Source: Natrinema sp031626495 (GTDB taxonomy: Archaea > Halobacteriota > Halobacteria > Halobacteriales > Natrialbaceae). From it: a stretch of DNA of 64,000 bases. The position numbers were made by a program, and so were the translations under genes. The stretch spans positions 248,001 to 312,000 of the forward strand of contig NZ_JAMQOJ010000004.1 in NCBI RefSeq assembly GCF_031626495.1, given 5' to 3'. The notes beneath the pieces are model-generated. The model did not search any database. It was not told the DNA's origin and saw nothing but the letters and a program-made list of their open reading frames with translations. Shown here in pieces: positions 9,002 through 18,112 of the stretch (its first letter is position 1; each line of letters opens with the position of its first letter).

Positions 9002-9916
9002 ATGACGAAAGTTAGCGTGGTCGGCGCGGCCGGCACCGTCGGGGCCGCCGCAGGCTACAACATCGCGCTTCGGGACATCGCGGACGAACTCGTCTTCGTC
9101 GACATTCCGGACAAGGAAGACGACACGATCGGACAGGCCGCCGACGCCAACCACGGCGCGGCCTACGACTCGAACACGACGATCCGCCAGGGCGGCTACG
9201 AGGACACCGCCGGCTCGGACGTCGTCGTCATCACGGCGGGCATCCCGCGCCAGCCGGGCCAGACACGGATCGATCTGGCGGGCGACAACGCACCGATCAT
9301 GGAGGACATCGGCTCCTCGATCGCCGAGCACAACGACGACTTCATCACCGTCACCACGTCCAACCCAGTCGACCTCCTCAATCGGCACCTCTACGAGACC
9401 GGTGACCGCGCCCGCGAGAAGGTGATCGGCTTCGGCGGCCGGCTCGACTCCGCACGGTTCCGCTACGTCATCTCCCAGCGCTTCGACGCGCCCGTCCAGA
9501 ACGTCGAGGCGACCATCCTCGGAGAGCACGGCGACGCTCAGGTCCCCGTCTTCTCCAAAGTGCGGGTCAACGGGCAGGACCCCGAGTTCGACGAGGACGA
9601 GAAAGAGGAACTCCTCGAGGAACTCCAGACCTCGGCGATGAACGTCATCGAGAAGAAGGGCGCGACCCAGTGGGGCCCGGCGACCGGCGTCGGCCACATG
9701 GTCGAGGCCATCCTGCGCGACACCGGCGAAGTGCTGCCCGGCAGCGTCAAGCTCGAGGGCGAGTTCGGCCACGAGGACACCGCCTTCGGCGTCCCGGTCA
9801 AACTCGGATCCGACGGCGTCGAGGAGATCGTCGAGTGGGATCTGACCGAGTACGAACGCAACCAGCTGGGCGAGGCCGCCGAGAAACTCTCGGAGCAGTA
9901 CGACAAAATCTCGTAA
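9002..9916 (+). CDS. mdh: Malate dehydrogenase (LDH-like, haloarchaeal type)
   Basis: Interconverts malate and oxaloacetate with NAD in the TCA cycle. The 304-residue protein starts at ATG 9002 and is preceded by a GGAGGT element about 13 nt upstream; an earlier in-frame ATG (8954) precedes this and is not needed. Motifs: the Rossmann GAAGTVGAAAGYN at the N-terminus, DLAGDNAPI, TTSNPVDLL, GGRLDSARFRYVI (substrate-binding Arg) and the catalytic GEHGDAQVPVFSKV. The length fits the halophilic tetrameric LDH-like MDH. Highly acidic surface residues are evident. Confidence 0.96.
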   Translation: MTKVSVVGAAGTVGAAAGYNIALRDIADELVFVDIPDKEDDTIGQAADANHGAAYDSNTTIRQGGYEDTAGSDVVVITAGIPRQPGQTRIDLAGDNAPIMEDIGSSIAEHNDDFITVTTSNPVDLLNRHLYETGDRAREKVIGFGGRLDSARFRYVISQRFDAPVQNVEATILGEHGDAQVPVFSKVRVNGQDPEFDEDEKEELLEELQTSAMNVIEKKGATQWGPATGVGHMVEAILRDTGEVLPGSVKLEGEFGHEDTAFGVPVKLGSDGVEEIVEWDLTEYERNQLGEAAEKLSEQYDKIS

Positions 9917-9963
9917 TCGACGGACCCGCGACCGATTCTTTTCGCGTGCCGCTCGAGGCGCTC

Positions 9964-10209
9964 TCAGGGAATCAGCTGCTCGCCGTCGTCGTCGTAGATC
10001 GTGATCGCGTCGACGGGACAGGCTCGGGCAGCGAACTTCGCGTCGAGTTCCGCGCTCTCGGGCACCTCACGGACGAAGACGCCGTCCTCGACCTCCTCGC
10101 TGTCCTCGAGGACGGCCTTCCCCCTCGATTTGTCCTTCTCGAAGGCGTCCCACTCGGCGACGCACTGGAACATCCCGATACAGACGTCCTCGTCGTACTC
10201 GACCTTCAT
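9964..10209 (-). CDS. Small single-cluster ferredoxin
   Basis: An 81-residue electron carrier distinct from the long plant-type haloarchaeal ferredoxin. Cysteines are arranged as C-IGMFQ-C (residues 9 and 15) and a late C-PVDAI (near residue 65). The middle position that usually carries the fourth ligand (Cys or Asp) is Met, so only three Cys ligands are present, favouring a 3Fe-4S cluster. The gene is convergent with mdh, 47 bp away. A GATTTACGG TATA-like element lies about 27 nt upstream of the ATG, consistent with a leaderless transcript. Confidence 0.8.
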   Translation of the reverse strand: MKVEYDEDVCIGMFQCVAEWDAFEKDKSRGKAVLEDSEEVEDGVFVREVPESAELDAKFAARACPVDAITIYDDDGEQLIP

Positions 10210-10323
10210 GCGCGGGGATTGGGTCGATCCCCGTAAATCGTTAGCGGTCGCCGGTCGTGTGATACGTTACTCGGAACCATATGTCATCGTGTTTTTATTA
10301 CCGGTCGTCTCGTCGACTCGAGC

Positions 10324-11109
10324 GTGACTCGCGATCGCCCCCGTTCGTCGGCGGAGGGACGGCTCGAGCGGGGCGACCCGCTCGGCCGAGCGATGCTCGC
10401 CCACCAGCGCGGCGACCCGGGACGGCTCGTCTATCGAGACGGTGACAACGTGCAGGACGGGAACGTCGCCGAATTCTACTTCGCGCCGCCGGAGACGTGG
10501 GCGCCGGAACCGATCGAGGTCCTCGAGCGACTGTCCGACACCGACCCCGTCCTCGACGTGGGCTGTGGTGCGGGGAGACACCTCCTGTGGTGGGCCGACC
10601 GCGGCGTCGAGGCGGTCGGCGTCGACGTGAGTCCGAACGCCGTACGAACGGCCTGGGAACGCGGACTCGAAAACGTGTTCGTCGCCGACATGTTCGACCT
10701 GCCGGTCGCGACGGACGCGTTCGGAGCCGTCCACGCGGTCGGGACGCAGATCGGACTCGGCCGCTCGCTGGCCGGTATCAGCGAGTTGCTCGGCGAATTC
10801 GCTCGCGTCACCGAGGCCGACGGGGTCGCCGTCGTCGACAACTACGATCCGACCCGGCTGGACGCGGAGTTCTTCGGCTACCGCTCGGACCCCCGCGAGG
10901 GGATCGCCCATCGGTGTTTTCACCTCGAGTTCGAGCGCGAGACGGCCGACGGCGAGCGATACCGGGAGATCGGGCGGACGCTCCAGTTCCTGCTGTGCTC
11001 GCCCGCTCGGCTTCGAGAGGCGACGGTCGGAACGGCGTGGGACATTTGCGACGTGTCCCGTGACGGCGATGGGGCGCACTACCGAACGGTGCTCGAGAAG
11101 ACCGCCTGA
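10324..11109 (+). CDS. Class I SAM-dependent methyltransferase
   Basis: A 261-residue protein with the SAM-binding motif I VLDVGCGAGRHLLWWADRG (near residues 75-95), an acidic motif GVDVSPNAV, and the post-II region FDLPVATDAFGAVHAVG. The GTG start at 10324 is supported by a TTTTTATTA TATA box about 27 nt upstream, implying a leaderless mRNA. The substrate is unknown. The N-terminal RGDPLGRAMLAHQRGD precedes the fold. Confidence 0.82.
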   Translation: MTRDRPRSSAEGRLERGDPLGRAMLAHQRGDPGRLVYRDGDNVQDGNVAEFYFAPPETWAPEPIEVLERLSDTDPVLDVGCGAGRHLLWWADRGVEAVGVDVSPNAVRTAWERGLENVFVADMFDLPVATDAFGAVHAVGTQIGLGRSLAGISELLGEFARVTEADGVAVVDNYDPTRLDAEFFGYRSDPREGIAHRCFHLEFERETADGERYREIGRTLQFLLCSPARLREATVGTAWDICDVSRDGDGAHYRTVLEKTA

Positions 11110-11205
11110 GGCGGTCGACGAGACCGCGACGAACAGTCGGCCGACAACGATACCGAGGGAACGCTTTTCCATCCAGTCGTGGAACGAGAGGGTACGAGAG
11201 ACTGA

Positions 11206-12414
11206 ATGGTTGCACTGTCGTTTGCCGTCCTCGTCGGAACCGCGATCCTCACCTGTCTGTTCATGGCGTGGGTGCTCGGGGCGAACAGCAACTCGCCGCC
11301 CTTCGCGCCCGCGATCGGCGCGAACGCGATCTCGACGATGCGGGCGGCGTTCGTCATCGGACTGCTCGCCGCCGCGGGGGCGCTCATGCAGGGCGGGAGC
11401 ATCTCCGAGACCGTCGGTGCGGACCTGATCGACGGCGTGGCGATCACGCCGCTTGCCGCCACGGCAGGCCTGCTGACGGCGGCGACGTTCATGGCGGTCG
11501 GGATCTACACGCGGTATCCGATCCCCGCCGCGTTCGCGACGACGGGCGCGATGATCGGCGTCGGCCTCTCGCTCGGCGGCGACCCGGCAATAGACACCTA
11601 CCGGCGGCTCGGGATCTTCTGGGCGCTGGTGCCGATCATGTCCGGCGGGCTGGCGTACGCGACGGCGACGATTCTGCGGCGCGACGACGTTCCCGAAACG
11701 GTCGGGGTCCCGCTGCTGGCCGGCGTCGTCGGCTCGATCGTCGCCAACGTTCGGCTGGGCGTCATCCCCGATCCGACGGCCGATCAGGGCACCCTCGCCG
11801 GGTTCGTCGCCCGCCAGTTCGGGGGCGGTCCGACGCTCGCCGCCGGCATCGATCTCGGAACCATCCTCGTGACGGTCGCGATCGGTGCCCTCGCGTTCCT
11901 GTGGGTTCGCGCTCGCGTCCGCGTCTCCGTCGAGGGCGGAATCCGCTCGTTCCTGCTGGTCCTCGGCGGGATCGTCGCCTTCTCTTCGGGCGGGTCGCAG
12001 GTCGGACTCGCGACCGGCCCCCTCGAGAACCTCTTTCGGACCGAACTCGGACTCCCCGGAATCCTCCTGCTGGCGATCGGCGCGACCGGCATCCTCGCTG
12101 GCGCGTGGATGGGCGCGCCGCGGCTGCTGCAGGCGACCTCTCGAGAGTACGCCCAGCTCGGCGTGCGCCGCTCGATCGCGGCGCTGGTGCCGGGCTTTAT
12201 CATCGCCCAGATCGCGATCGCGCTCGGCATCCCCATCTCGCTGAACAACATCGTCCTCTCGGGGGTGATCGGCGGCGGGCTGGCCGGCGGCTCCGCGGGC
12301 GTCTCGCGGCGCAAGATCGCCGTCACGATCACTTTCTGGCTTGTGACCCTCGGGAGTTCGGTCCTCGTGAGCTACGGCCTCTATCGGGTACTGGCGAGCG
12401 TAATCGGCGGCTGA
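11206..12414 (+). CDS. pitA: PiT family inorganic phosphate transporter
   Basis: A 402-residue low-affinity phosphate:cation symporter of the PiT/PHO-4 family. It has about 10-12 hydrophobic segments and shows the internal duplication typical of the family. The N-terminal signature GANSNSPPFAPAIGANAIS corresponds to the GANDVANAFGT-type motif, and the C-terminal counterpart is SLNNIVLSGVIGGGLAGGSAG. It is followed, convergently, by a universal stress protein gene. The symbol follows family naming only. Confidence 0.87.
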   Translation: MVALSFAVLVGTAILTCLFMAWVLGANSNSPPFAPAIGANAISTMRAAFVIGLLAAAGALMQGGSISETVGADLIDGVAITPLAATAGLLTAATFMAVGIYTRYPIPAAFATTGAMIGVGLSLGGDPAIDTYRRLGIFWALVPIMSGGLAYATATILRRDDVPETVGVPLLAGVVGSIVANVRLGVIPDPTADQGTLAGFVARQFGGGPTLAAGIDLGTILVTVAIGALAFLWVRARVRVSVEGGIRSFLLVLGGIVAFSSGGSQVGLATGPLENLFRTELGLPGILLLAIGATGILAGAWMGAPRLLQATSREYAQLGVRRSIAALVPGFIIAQIAIALGIPISLNNIVLSGVIGGGLAGGSAGVSRRKIAVTITFWLVTLGSSVLVSYGLYRVLASVIGG

Positions 12415-12436
12415 CCGAACGGCGGACTCGAGGTGC

Positions 12437-12871
12437 TCACTCGAGGACGGTCACCGGCTCCGGCGTCCGTTCGACCACCGTCGCGGCGATCCCGCGGCCG
12501 AGAAACCGTCTGAGGAGGCCGTCCCTGCCGCCGCCGGAGCCGGCCATCACGACGTGGTCGATCCCTTCCTCGGACGCGTAGCGGGGGACGACGTTCGCGG
12601 GTCGCCCCTCGGCCGTCTCGATCTGGACGCGGTCGGTTGCATCGGGATCGGCGACCGACTCGAGCAGTTCCGTCGCGCTGGCTCGCGCTTCTGCGGAGCG
12701 CTCCTCGTCTCGCTCCAAGACGCCGCCCTCGCTGAGTGGGGCACCGAGCGGCGTGACGACGGCCAGCAGCGTGATCTCGGCGTCGGGAAACGTCTCGAGG
12801 GCGTAGGAAAGCGCCTCGTCCGCTCGCGGGCGGCCGAGCGTGGGAACGAGGACGCTGTCGGGGTCGACCAT
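12437..12871 (-). CDS. Universal stress protein (UspA) family
   Basis: A 144-residue single USP domain. It starts MVDPDSVLVPTLGRPRAD, has the central LLAVVTPLG, and ends with the nucleotide-binding signature HVVMAGSGGGRDGLLRRFLG followed by VVERTPEPVTVLE. GxGGxxG-type loops suggest ATP binding. The start at 12871 is chosen because the USP fold begins with the strand right after it; the frame remains open upstream through a dispersed intergenic repeat that is clearly not coding. An alternative ATG lies 27 bp further upstream. Confidence 0.87.
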   Translation of the reverse strand: MVDPDSVLVPTLGRPRADEALSYALETFPDAEITLLAVVTPLGAPLSEGGVLERDEERSAEARASATELLESVADPDATDRVQIETAEGRPANVVPRYASEEGIDHVVMAGSGGGRDGLLRRFLGRGIAATVVERTPEPVTVLE

Positions 12872-12970
12872 GGACGGGGTTTCGGTCGCCGGTCCCATCG
12901 ATCTATCGCCATCGAAGATCCGCTCGTCGTATGAATAGAACTGCGCGCTCGAGGAAGAGAGCGAATAGAA

Positions 12971-13060
12971 GCGTTCTGCTATCGTGGCGGCTAGGGTGAC
13001 CTCGCCCTCCCCAACCGACTCGCTCACGCCGTTCGGCGTTCGCTCGACCCTCGCACGGTG
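12971..13060. repeat. Dispersed intergenic repeat, copy A
   Basis: This segment matches another at 23406-23490: both contain a CTGCTATCGT block, a CCTCCCCA(A/G)CCGA(C/T)TCGCTCAC block and a CGTTCGCTC...CCCTCGC tail. It occupies the gap between the stress-protein gene and hel308. The minus-strand translation gives the ERRERVGWGGRG-type string, a known artefact of such repeats in haloarchaeal gene calls. The rest of the 12900-13224 gap shows no gene. Confidence 0.7.
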
Positions 13061-13224
13061 TCTGTGGTCGTCCTCGCTGACGCTCGGCCGACCACCAGCG
13101 CGCGCCACCGCGCGGCGGTTGATCGGTCCGTGCGAGCTGCCGCTTCCCGGCATCGAGCGCTCGAGGAGCCGATCCCAGTTCCCGAGACGACAGTTTAAAC
13201 CACGGGACGCGCCAAGGACGGGCA

Positions 13225-15591
13225 ATGAATATCGAGGAGCTGTCGGGGCTCCCGTCCGGTGCGACCCGGCACTTCCGGGAGGAGGGCATCGAGGAGCTCT
13301 ACCCGCCCCAGGCCGAGGCGGTCGAGGCTGGCGCGACCGACGGCGAGAGCCTCGTCGCCGCCGTCCCCACCGCCAGCGGGAAGACGATGATCGCCGCCCT
13401 GTCGATGCTGTCGGCGATCGAGCGCGGCGGGAAGGCGCTGTACATCGTCCCCCTGCGAGCGCTCGCCAGCGAGAAAAAAGAGGAGTTCGAGGCCTACGAG
13501 GAGTTCGGGGTCACGGTCGGCGTGACGACCGGCAACTACGAGAGCACCAGCGACTGGCTCGCGACGAAGGACATCATCGTGGCGACCAGCGAAAAGGTCG
13601 ACTCGCTCGTGCGCAACGGCGCGGACTGGCTCTCCGATCTGACCTGCGTCGTCAGCGACGAGGTCCACCTCATCGACGACCGGAACCGGGGACCGACGCT
13701 CGAGGTGACCCTCGCCAAACTCCGGAAGCTCAACCCCCGCATGCAGCTCGTCGCGCTCTCGGCGACGGTCGGCAACGCCGACGAGATCGCCGACTGGCTC
13801 GACGCCGCGCTGGTCGACACCGACTGGCGACCGATCGACCTCCAGATGGGGGTCCACTACGGCAATGCCTTGAACTTCGACGACGGTTCGACCCGGGAGG
13901 TCCCCGTGCAGGGGAGCGAGAAACAGGAGGCCGCGCTCGTCCGCGACATCCTGCAGGAGGGCGGCTCCTCGCTCGTGTTCGTCAACTCCCGGCGCAACGC
14001 CGAGGCGGCCGCGCGGCGACTCGGCGAGGTCTCGAGCAACGAACTGACTCCCGAGGAGCAAACCGAACTCGCCGAGTTGGCCGACGAGATCCGCGACGAC
14101 AGCGACACCGAGACGAGCAGGGACCTGGCCGACTGCGTCGAGCGCGGCGCGGCCTTCCACCACGCCGGCCTCTCGAGCACCCAGCGGAGCCTCGTCGAGG
14201 ACGCCTTCCGCGACCGCCTGCTGAAGGTGATCTCGGCGACGCCGACGCTCGCGGCCGGCGTCAACACGCCCGCTCGGCGCGTGATCGTCCGCGACTGGCG
14301 GCGCTTCGACCCCAGCGCCGGCGGAATGGCGCCCTTAGACGTCCTCGAGGTCCACCAGATGATGGGCCGGGCGGGTCGGCCCGGGCTCGACCCCTACGGC
14401 GAGGCCGTCCTGCTCGCCAAGAGTCACGACGAGAGCGAGGAACTGTTCGACCGCTATATCTGGGCCGATCCCGAGCCCGTCCGCTCGAAGCTGGCGGCCG
14501 AGCCCGCCCTCCGGACGCACGTGCTCGCGACCATCGCCTCCGGCTTCGCCCGTACGCGTGAGGAACTCCTCGAGTTCCTCGAGGCCACCCTCTACGCGAG
14601 CCAGTCGAGCGAGGCCGGCCGGCTCGAGACGGTGACCGACACGGTGTTGCAGTACCTCGAGTCGAACGACTTCATCGAACGAGACAGTGAGGACGACGAG
14701 GGTGGTGAAGGGAACGACGGCGCGTTCACCTCCGCGGCCGATCTCGCCGACAGCGGCGGTCGAGACGAATCGCTCGAGGCCACCAGCCTCGGTCACACCG
14801 TCTCGCGGCTCTACCTCGATCCGATGAGCGCCGCTGAGATCGTTCACGGCCTCGCGGACGCCGAGGAGCGCCCGACCGCGCTGGGGCTCTACCAGCTCGT
14901 CTCGCGGACGCCGGACATGTACGAGCTCTACCTGCGCTCGGGCGAGGACGAGCAGTACGGGGAGCTCTACTACGAGCGCGAGGCCGAACTGCTCGGCGAC
15001 GCGCCAAGCGAGTTCGAGGAGGAGCGCTTCGAGGACTGGCTCTCGGCGCTCAAGACCGGGAAGCTGCTCGAGGACTGGGCCGCGGAGACGGACGAAGAGC
15101 AGCTGACGGACCGGTACAAGATCGGTCCCGGCGACCTCCGCGGGAAGGTCGACACCGCCGAGTGGCTGCTCGGCGCGGCCGAGTCGCTGGCCGCCGAGAT
15201 CGACAGCGAGTGGACCGTCGCGGTCCGCGAGGCCCGCGCCCGCGTCGAACACGGCGTCGGCGAGGAGCTACTCGAGCTCGTCTCCGTCGGCGGCGTCGGC
15301 CGCAAGCGCGCCCGACGACTCTACGACGCGGGGATCGAGGAGCCCGCCGATCTGCGAACCGCGGACAAGGGCGTCGTCCTCAGCGTGCTCAAGGGGGAGA
15401 AAACCGCCGAGAACATCCTCGAGAACGCCGGTCGCGAGGATCCCTCGATGGACGGCGTCGAGCCGAAATCGCCGGCCTCGAGTGCTGGGGACGCGACGGC
15501 GGACTCGAGCGAGAGGGCGAGCGACGACGGACAGCCCGCGGCGGAATCGGGCGAGTCGGACGAGAGCCAATCGAGCCTGGGTGATTTCTGA
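13225..15591 (+). CDS. hel308: ATP-dependent DNA helicase Hel308 (Hjm)
   Basis: A 788-residue 3'-5' SF2 helicase that acts on forked DNA in archaeal replication-coupled repair. Motifs in order: a Q-motif-like region LYPPQAEAVEAG, Walker A VPTASGKTMI (near residue 50), DEVHLID (motif II), SATVGNADE (III), FHHAGLSSTQR and TPTLAAGVNTPARRV (IV-V), MMGRAGRPGLDPYG (VI). These are followed by the ratchet and HhH domains (SVGGVGRKRARRLYDAG) and an acidic disordered tail ending QSSLGDF, which may be a PCNA-interacting motif (inference). Its stop overlaps the cgi121 start by one base (TGATG), indicating translational coupling. Confidence 0.95.
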   Translation: MNIEELSGLPSGATRHFREEGIEELYPPQAEAVEAGATDGESLVAAVPTASGKTMIAALSMLSAIERGGKALYIVPLRALASEKKEEFEAYEEFGVTVGVTTGNYESTSDWLATKDIIVATSEKVDSLVRNGADWLSDLTCVVSDEVHLIDDRNRGPTLEVTLAKLRKLNPRMQLVALSATVGNADEIADWLDAALVDTDWRPIDLQMGVHYGNALNFDDGSTREVPVQGSEKQEAALVRDILQEGGSSLVFVNSRRNAEAAARRLGEVSSNELTPEEQTELAELADEIRDDSDTETSRDLADCVERGAAFHHAGLSSTQRSLVEDAFRDRLLKVISATPTLAAGVNTPARRVIVRDWRRFDPSAGGMAPLDVLEVHQMMGRAGRPGLDPYGEAVLLAKSHDESEELFDRYIWADPEPVRSKLAAEPALRTHVLATIASGFARTREELLEFLEATLYASQSSEAGRLETVTDTVLQYLESNDFIERDSEDDEGGEGNDGAFTSAADLADSGGRDESLEATSLGHTVSRLYLDPMSAAEIVHGLADAEERPTALGLYQLVSRTPDMYELYLRSGEDEQYGELYYEREAELLGDAPSEFEEERFEDWLSALKTGKLLEDWAAETDEEQLTDRYKIGPGDLRGKVDTAEWLLGAAESLAAEIDSEWTVAVREARARVEHGVGEELLELVSVGGVGRKRARRLYDAGIEEPADLRTADKGVVLSVLKGEKTAENILENAGREDPSMDGVEPKSPASSAGDATADSSERASDDGQPAAESGESDESQSSLGDF

Positions 15592-16103
15592 TGCGGGTGC
15601 TCGAGTGCCGACTCGCGATCGACGACCTCGATTCGTTCGTCGTCGACATCGGCGAGATCGGCGACCGCCACGGCGTGACGATACAGGCGTTCGACGCGCG
15701 CTACGTCGCCGACCGTCGCCACCTCGAACGGGCCGTCGAACTCGCGGATCGCGCCATCGAGCGCGGCGAGAACGTCGCCCGGGATCGCGCCGTCGAGATC
15801 CTGCTGTACGCCGCCGGCCGACGCCAGATCGACCGCGCACTCGAGATGGGCGTCGACGAGGGCGAGAACCGAGCGGTGGTGCTAGTCGACGGTAGACCCG
15901 ACGCTGACGGAGACGAAGCCGGCGCCCTCGAGGAAGTCACCGCTCTCGAGGCCGTCGTTTCGACCGAGCCGACGCTCGAGGCGTCCGACGAGGAGACGTT
16001 GCGGTCGTTCTTCGAGATCACCGAGGCCGAGCGCGGGGCGACCGACGCCTCGCTGTCGGCGCTGGTCCGCGAGCGCGTGGCGCTGCTCGAGGTCGAGAAG
16101 TAG
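15591..16103 (+). CDS. cgi121: KEOPS complex subunit Cgi121
   Basis: A 170-residue protein matching CGI-121/TPRKB, the KEOPS subunit that binds tRNA and regulates Bud32 during t6A37 modification of ANN-decoding tRNAs. The diagnostic region is VARDRAVEILLYAAGRRQI followed by ALEMGVDEGE and a late FFEITEAERG. It overlaps the end of hel308 by one base, so the helicase and KEOPS subunit are probably made from one mRNA. Slightly longer than usual owing to an acidic insertion near residue 105. Confidence 0.88.
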   Translation: MRVLECRLAIDDLDSFVVDIGEIGDRHGVTIQAFDARYVADRRHLERAVELADRAIERGENVARDRAVEILLYAAGRRQIDRALEMGVDEGENRAVVLVDGRPDADGDEAGALEEVTALEAVVSTEPTLEASDEETLRSFFEITEAERGATDASLSALVRERVALLEVEK

Positions 16104-16134
16104 CCGGCCCGGGGTTGCCGACGAGTCGACGCCG

Positions 16135-16947
16135 TCAGTCGTCGGCCGGCTTCTCGAGCCGTCCCTCCCTCGCCTCTCGAAGGCCGTCGCAGATCCCGCC
16201 CTGGCTCGACATGTTGACCGTCGCGAGTCGGCCGCGCTGGTGGACGAGGTCGAACGATTCGGGATCGATCGGCTCACCCTCTGGCGTCCGGAAGAGTCGG
16301 TCGTCCGGGTCGGAGACGAGCGCGGTCTCGCGGGCTTTCTCGAGATAGCGCTCGATCGGCGCCGCCGGTGCGGTGACGGCGAACGAGCGATCGCGGACGA
16401 AGACGGCGACGGTCTCGTCCGCGCCGTCGGCCGAGTCGGCCGTCGTGTCGGCGTCGAGTCCCTCGAGATCGCGTCGCCGGAGGTCGACGATCGCCGCCGG
16501 ATCGAGACCGGCCTCGAGCAGCGCCTCGACCGCCTCGTACTGTCGGGCTACTCGGGCCTTCTCGTCGAGTTCCGCGCGGACGGCGGCGACGTCGCCGTCG
16601 GCGTCGGGAAACGCCTCGGCGAACGAGAGACGGTCGTTGACGCCGCGATTGATCTCCGTCTCGTGCATGTGCTCGTCGAGCGTGATCCGGGCGGTCTCGA
16701 CGGTCGGCAGGGACTCGACCTCGTCGCGGGCGTCGACGGCCATCATCCAGGCGAACGCCGGCGAGCACCACGCCGTCGGGAGCGTGAACTCGACCGCGAC
16801 GCGGGCGCCGTCGATCTCGATCCGATCGACGTAGTCGAGCGCGACGATCGAGCGGTCGAGTTCCGGATCCGTGACCCGGTCCAGTCGGTCGCGGACGGCC
16901 GCCCGAGTGGGCGCAGACGTCGAGCCGTCGGATTCGGTCCCGGTCAT
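16135..16947 (-). CDS. MIP18/DUF59-family iron-sulfur cluster assembly protein
   Basis: A 270-residue protein. The N-terminal 110 residues form a MIP18/SufT-like domain (RLDRVTDPELDRSIVALDYV, then TLPTAWCSPAFAWMMAVD with the single conserved Cys implicated in metal handling). The C-terminal half, with charged helices and QGGICDGLREAREG, is specific to a longer subgroup. Its start overlaps the stop of the amidohydrolase gene (TGATG), so the two are co-transcribed. A zinc alcohol dehydrogenase is divergent beyond the amidohydrolase. A role maturing a metal enzyme of this pathway is inferred from context. Confidence 0.78.
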   Translation of the reverse strand: MTGTESDGSTSAPTRAAVRDRLDRVTDPELDRSIVALDYVDRIEIDGARVAVEFTLPTAWCSPAFAWMMAVDARDEVESLPTVETARITLDEHMHETEINRGVNDRLSFAEAFPDADGDVAAVRAELDEKARVARQYEAVEALLEAGLDPAAIVDLRRRDLEGLDADTTADSADGADETVAVFVRDRSFAVTAPAAPIERYLEKARETALVSDPDDRLFRTPEGEPIDPESFDLVHQRGRLATVNMSSQGGICDGLREAREGRLEKPADD

Positions 16948-18041
16948 CAGTCGTCGGCCGCCGCGGGTTCCTCGCTGGCGTAGTGGTCGCCGAGCCCGAA
17001 CTCCTGGCTGATCTCGTCGTCCTGGAACTGGCGGCGCTTCGCCTCGATGTCGATGTCGTAGAGGTCGGCCGCGTTCTCACCCATCACCTTCTTCTTGGTC
17101 TCGAGGTCCCACTCGACGCCGTACTCCATGCGGTCTTCCTGCGTGAATTCGGCCTCGAGGACCTCCTCGACGAGCCAGTCGGGGTTCCACAGCGCGTAGT
17201 CCGAACCGAACAGGATGCGGTCCTCGCCCAACCACCAGAGCAGTTCGGACATGATCTCGGAGAATTTGCCCGGTCGGTTCTGGGCGAACGGCGCGGCGAC
17301 GGCCAGTCCGCCGTAGACGTTGTTCTCCTGAGCGGCGATCCAGCAGAAGTCGTCGAGCCGCGGCAGGCCGACGTGTTCGACGATGAAATTGAGGTCGGGG
17401 AACGACGAGGCAGCGTCGTCGACGTCGGCGACGTCGAAGGCGTCGCGGTTCAGCGGCCGAATGGTCGGTCCCTTGTGGGCGTGGATGTTCTCGATGCCGA
17501 GGTCGGCGCACTTCTCGAGGAACTCGAAGGCGTCCTCGTCGTCGAGTCGCTACCCCTTCGAGTCGCCGCGCCACTCTGCGGTGTAGAGCTTGACCCCCGG
17601 AATCTCGTATTTCTCGTGGAGGGCCTCGAGATACTCGAGGCCCTCGTCCCCGTCGCGAGGGTCGAAGGTACCGTTGAGGACGAACCGCTCCGGATACTCG
17701 GTCGCGAGTTCGGCGTTCTGCTCGGTGGTGTTGAACCCCTCGACGTAGAAGTCAGTGAGGTACGTCGGCTGGAAGATCGCCATGTCCGCGGCGGCGTTCC
17801 CGAACAGGTCCTCGACCATCCGGTCGGGGCCGTACTTCCGGTACTCCTCGATGCTCCACTGGCGGTCCTCCGGCGTGAACGTCGTGTGGTAGTCGTAGAA
17901 GCACTGGATGAACTCCTCCCCGCCGTCGTGGTCGATGTTCTCCTCCGTTGCGTCCCACAGGTGCACGTGTCCGTCGATGACGAAGATCTCCTCGCCGTTG
18001 TGCTGGTACATCGCACAGTGCACGTCGTTACCACACCACAT
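16947..18041 (-). pseudogene. Amidohydrolase family (TIM-barrel metal-dependent hydrolase), interrupted by in-frame TAG
   Basis: Reads as one continuous 364-codon amidohydrolase-2 type protein except for a TAG at 17552-17550. Before the stop: FVIDGHVHLWD (metal-binding HxH near the N-terminus) and a helical middle. After it, in the same frame: IENIHAHKGPTI, FIVEHVGLPR (metal-ligand His) and ILFGSDYALWNPDW (catalytic Asp), all intact. One substitution, for example from TGG or TAC, explains the stop. It may be a recent nonsense mutation or a sequencing error. The start may instead be ATG 18011. It overlaps the MIP18 gene by one base. Confidence 0.85.
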
Positions 18042-18048
18042 TACTCTT

Positions 18049-18066
18049 ATTCAGATATAACTGAAT
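18049..18066. promoter_or_regulatory. Perfect inverted repeat ATTCAG-N6-CTGAAT in divergent promoter
   Basis: ATTCAG and CTGAAT flank ATATAA, eight bases upstream of the outer amidohydrolase start. The palindrome overlaps a possible minus-strand TATA element, the arrangement expected for a repressor operator. No regulator is assigned. Confidence 0.45.
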
Positions 18067-18112
18067 TACACCCCCACACCACTTTTCGCCGCCAAAATAA
18101 GCGTTCTACAGC

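Noticed and set aside
17550..17552. Interpretation of the TAG as a pyrrolysine codon
   Set aside because: Pyrrolysine systems are not expected in typical haloarchaea; a nonsense mutation or sequencing error is simpler.
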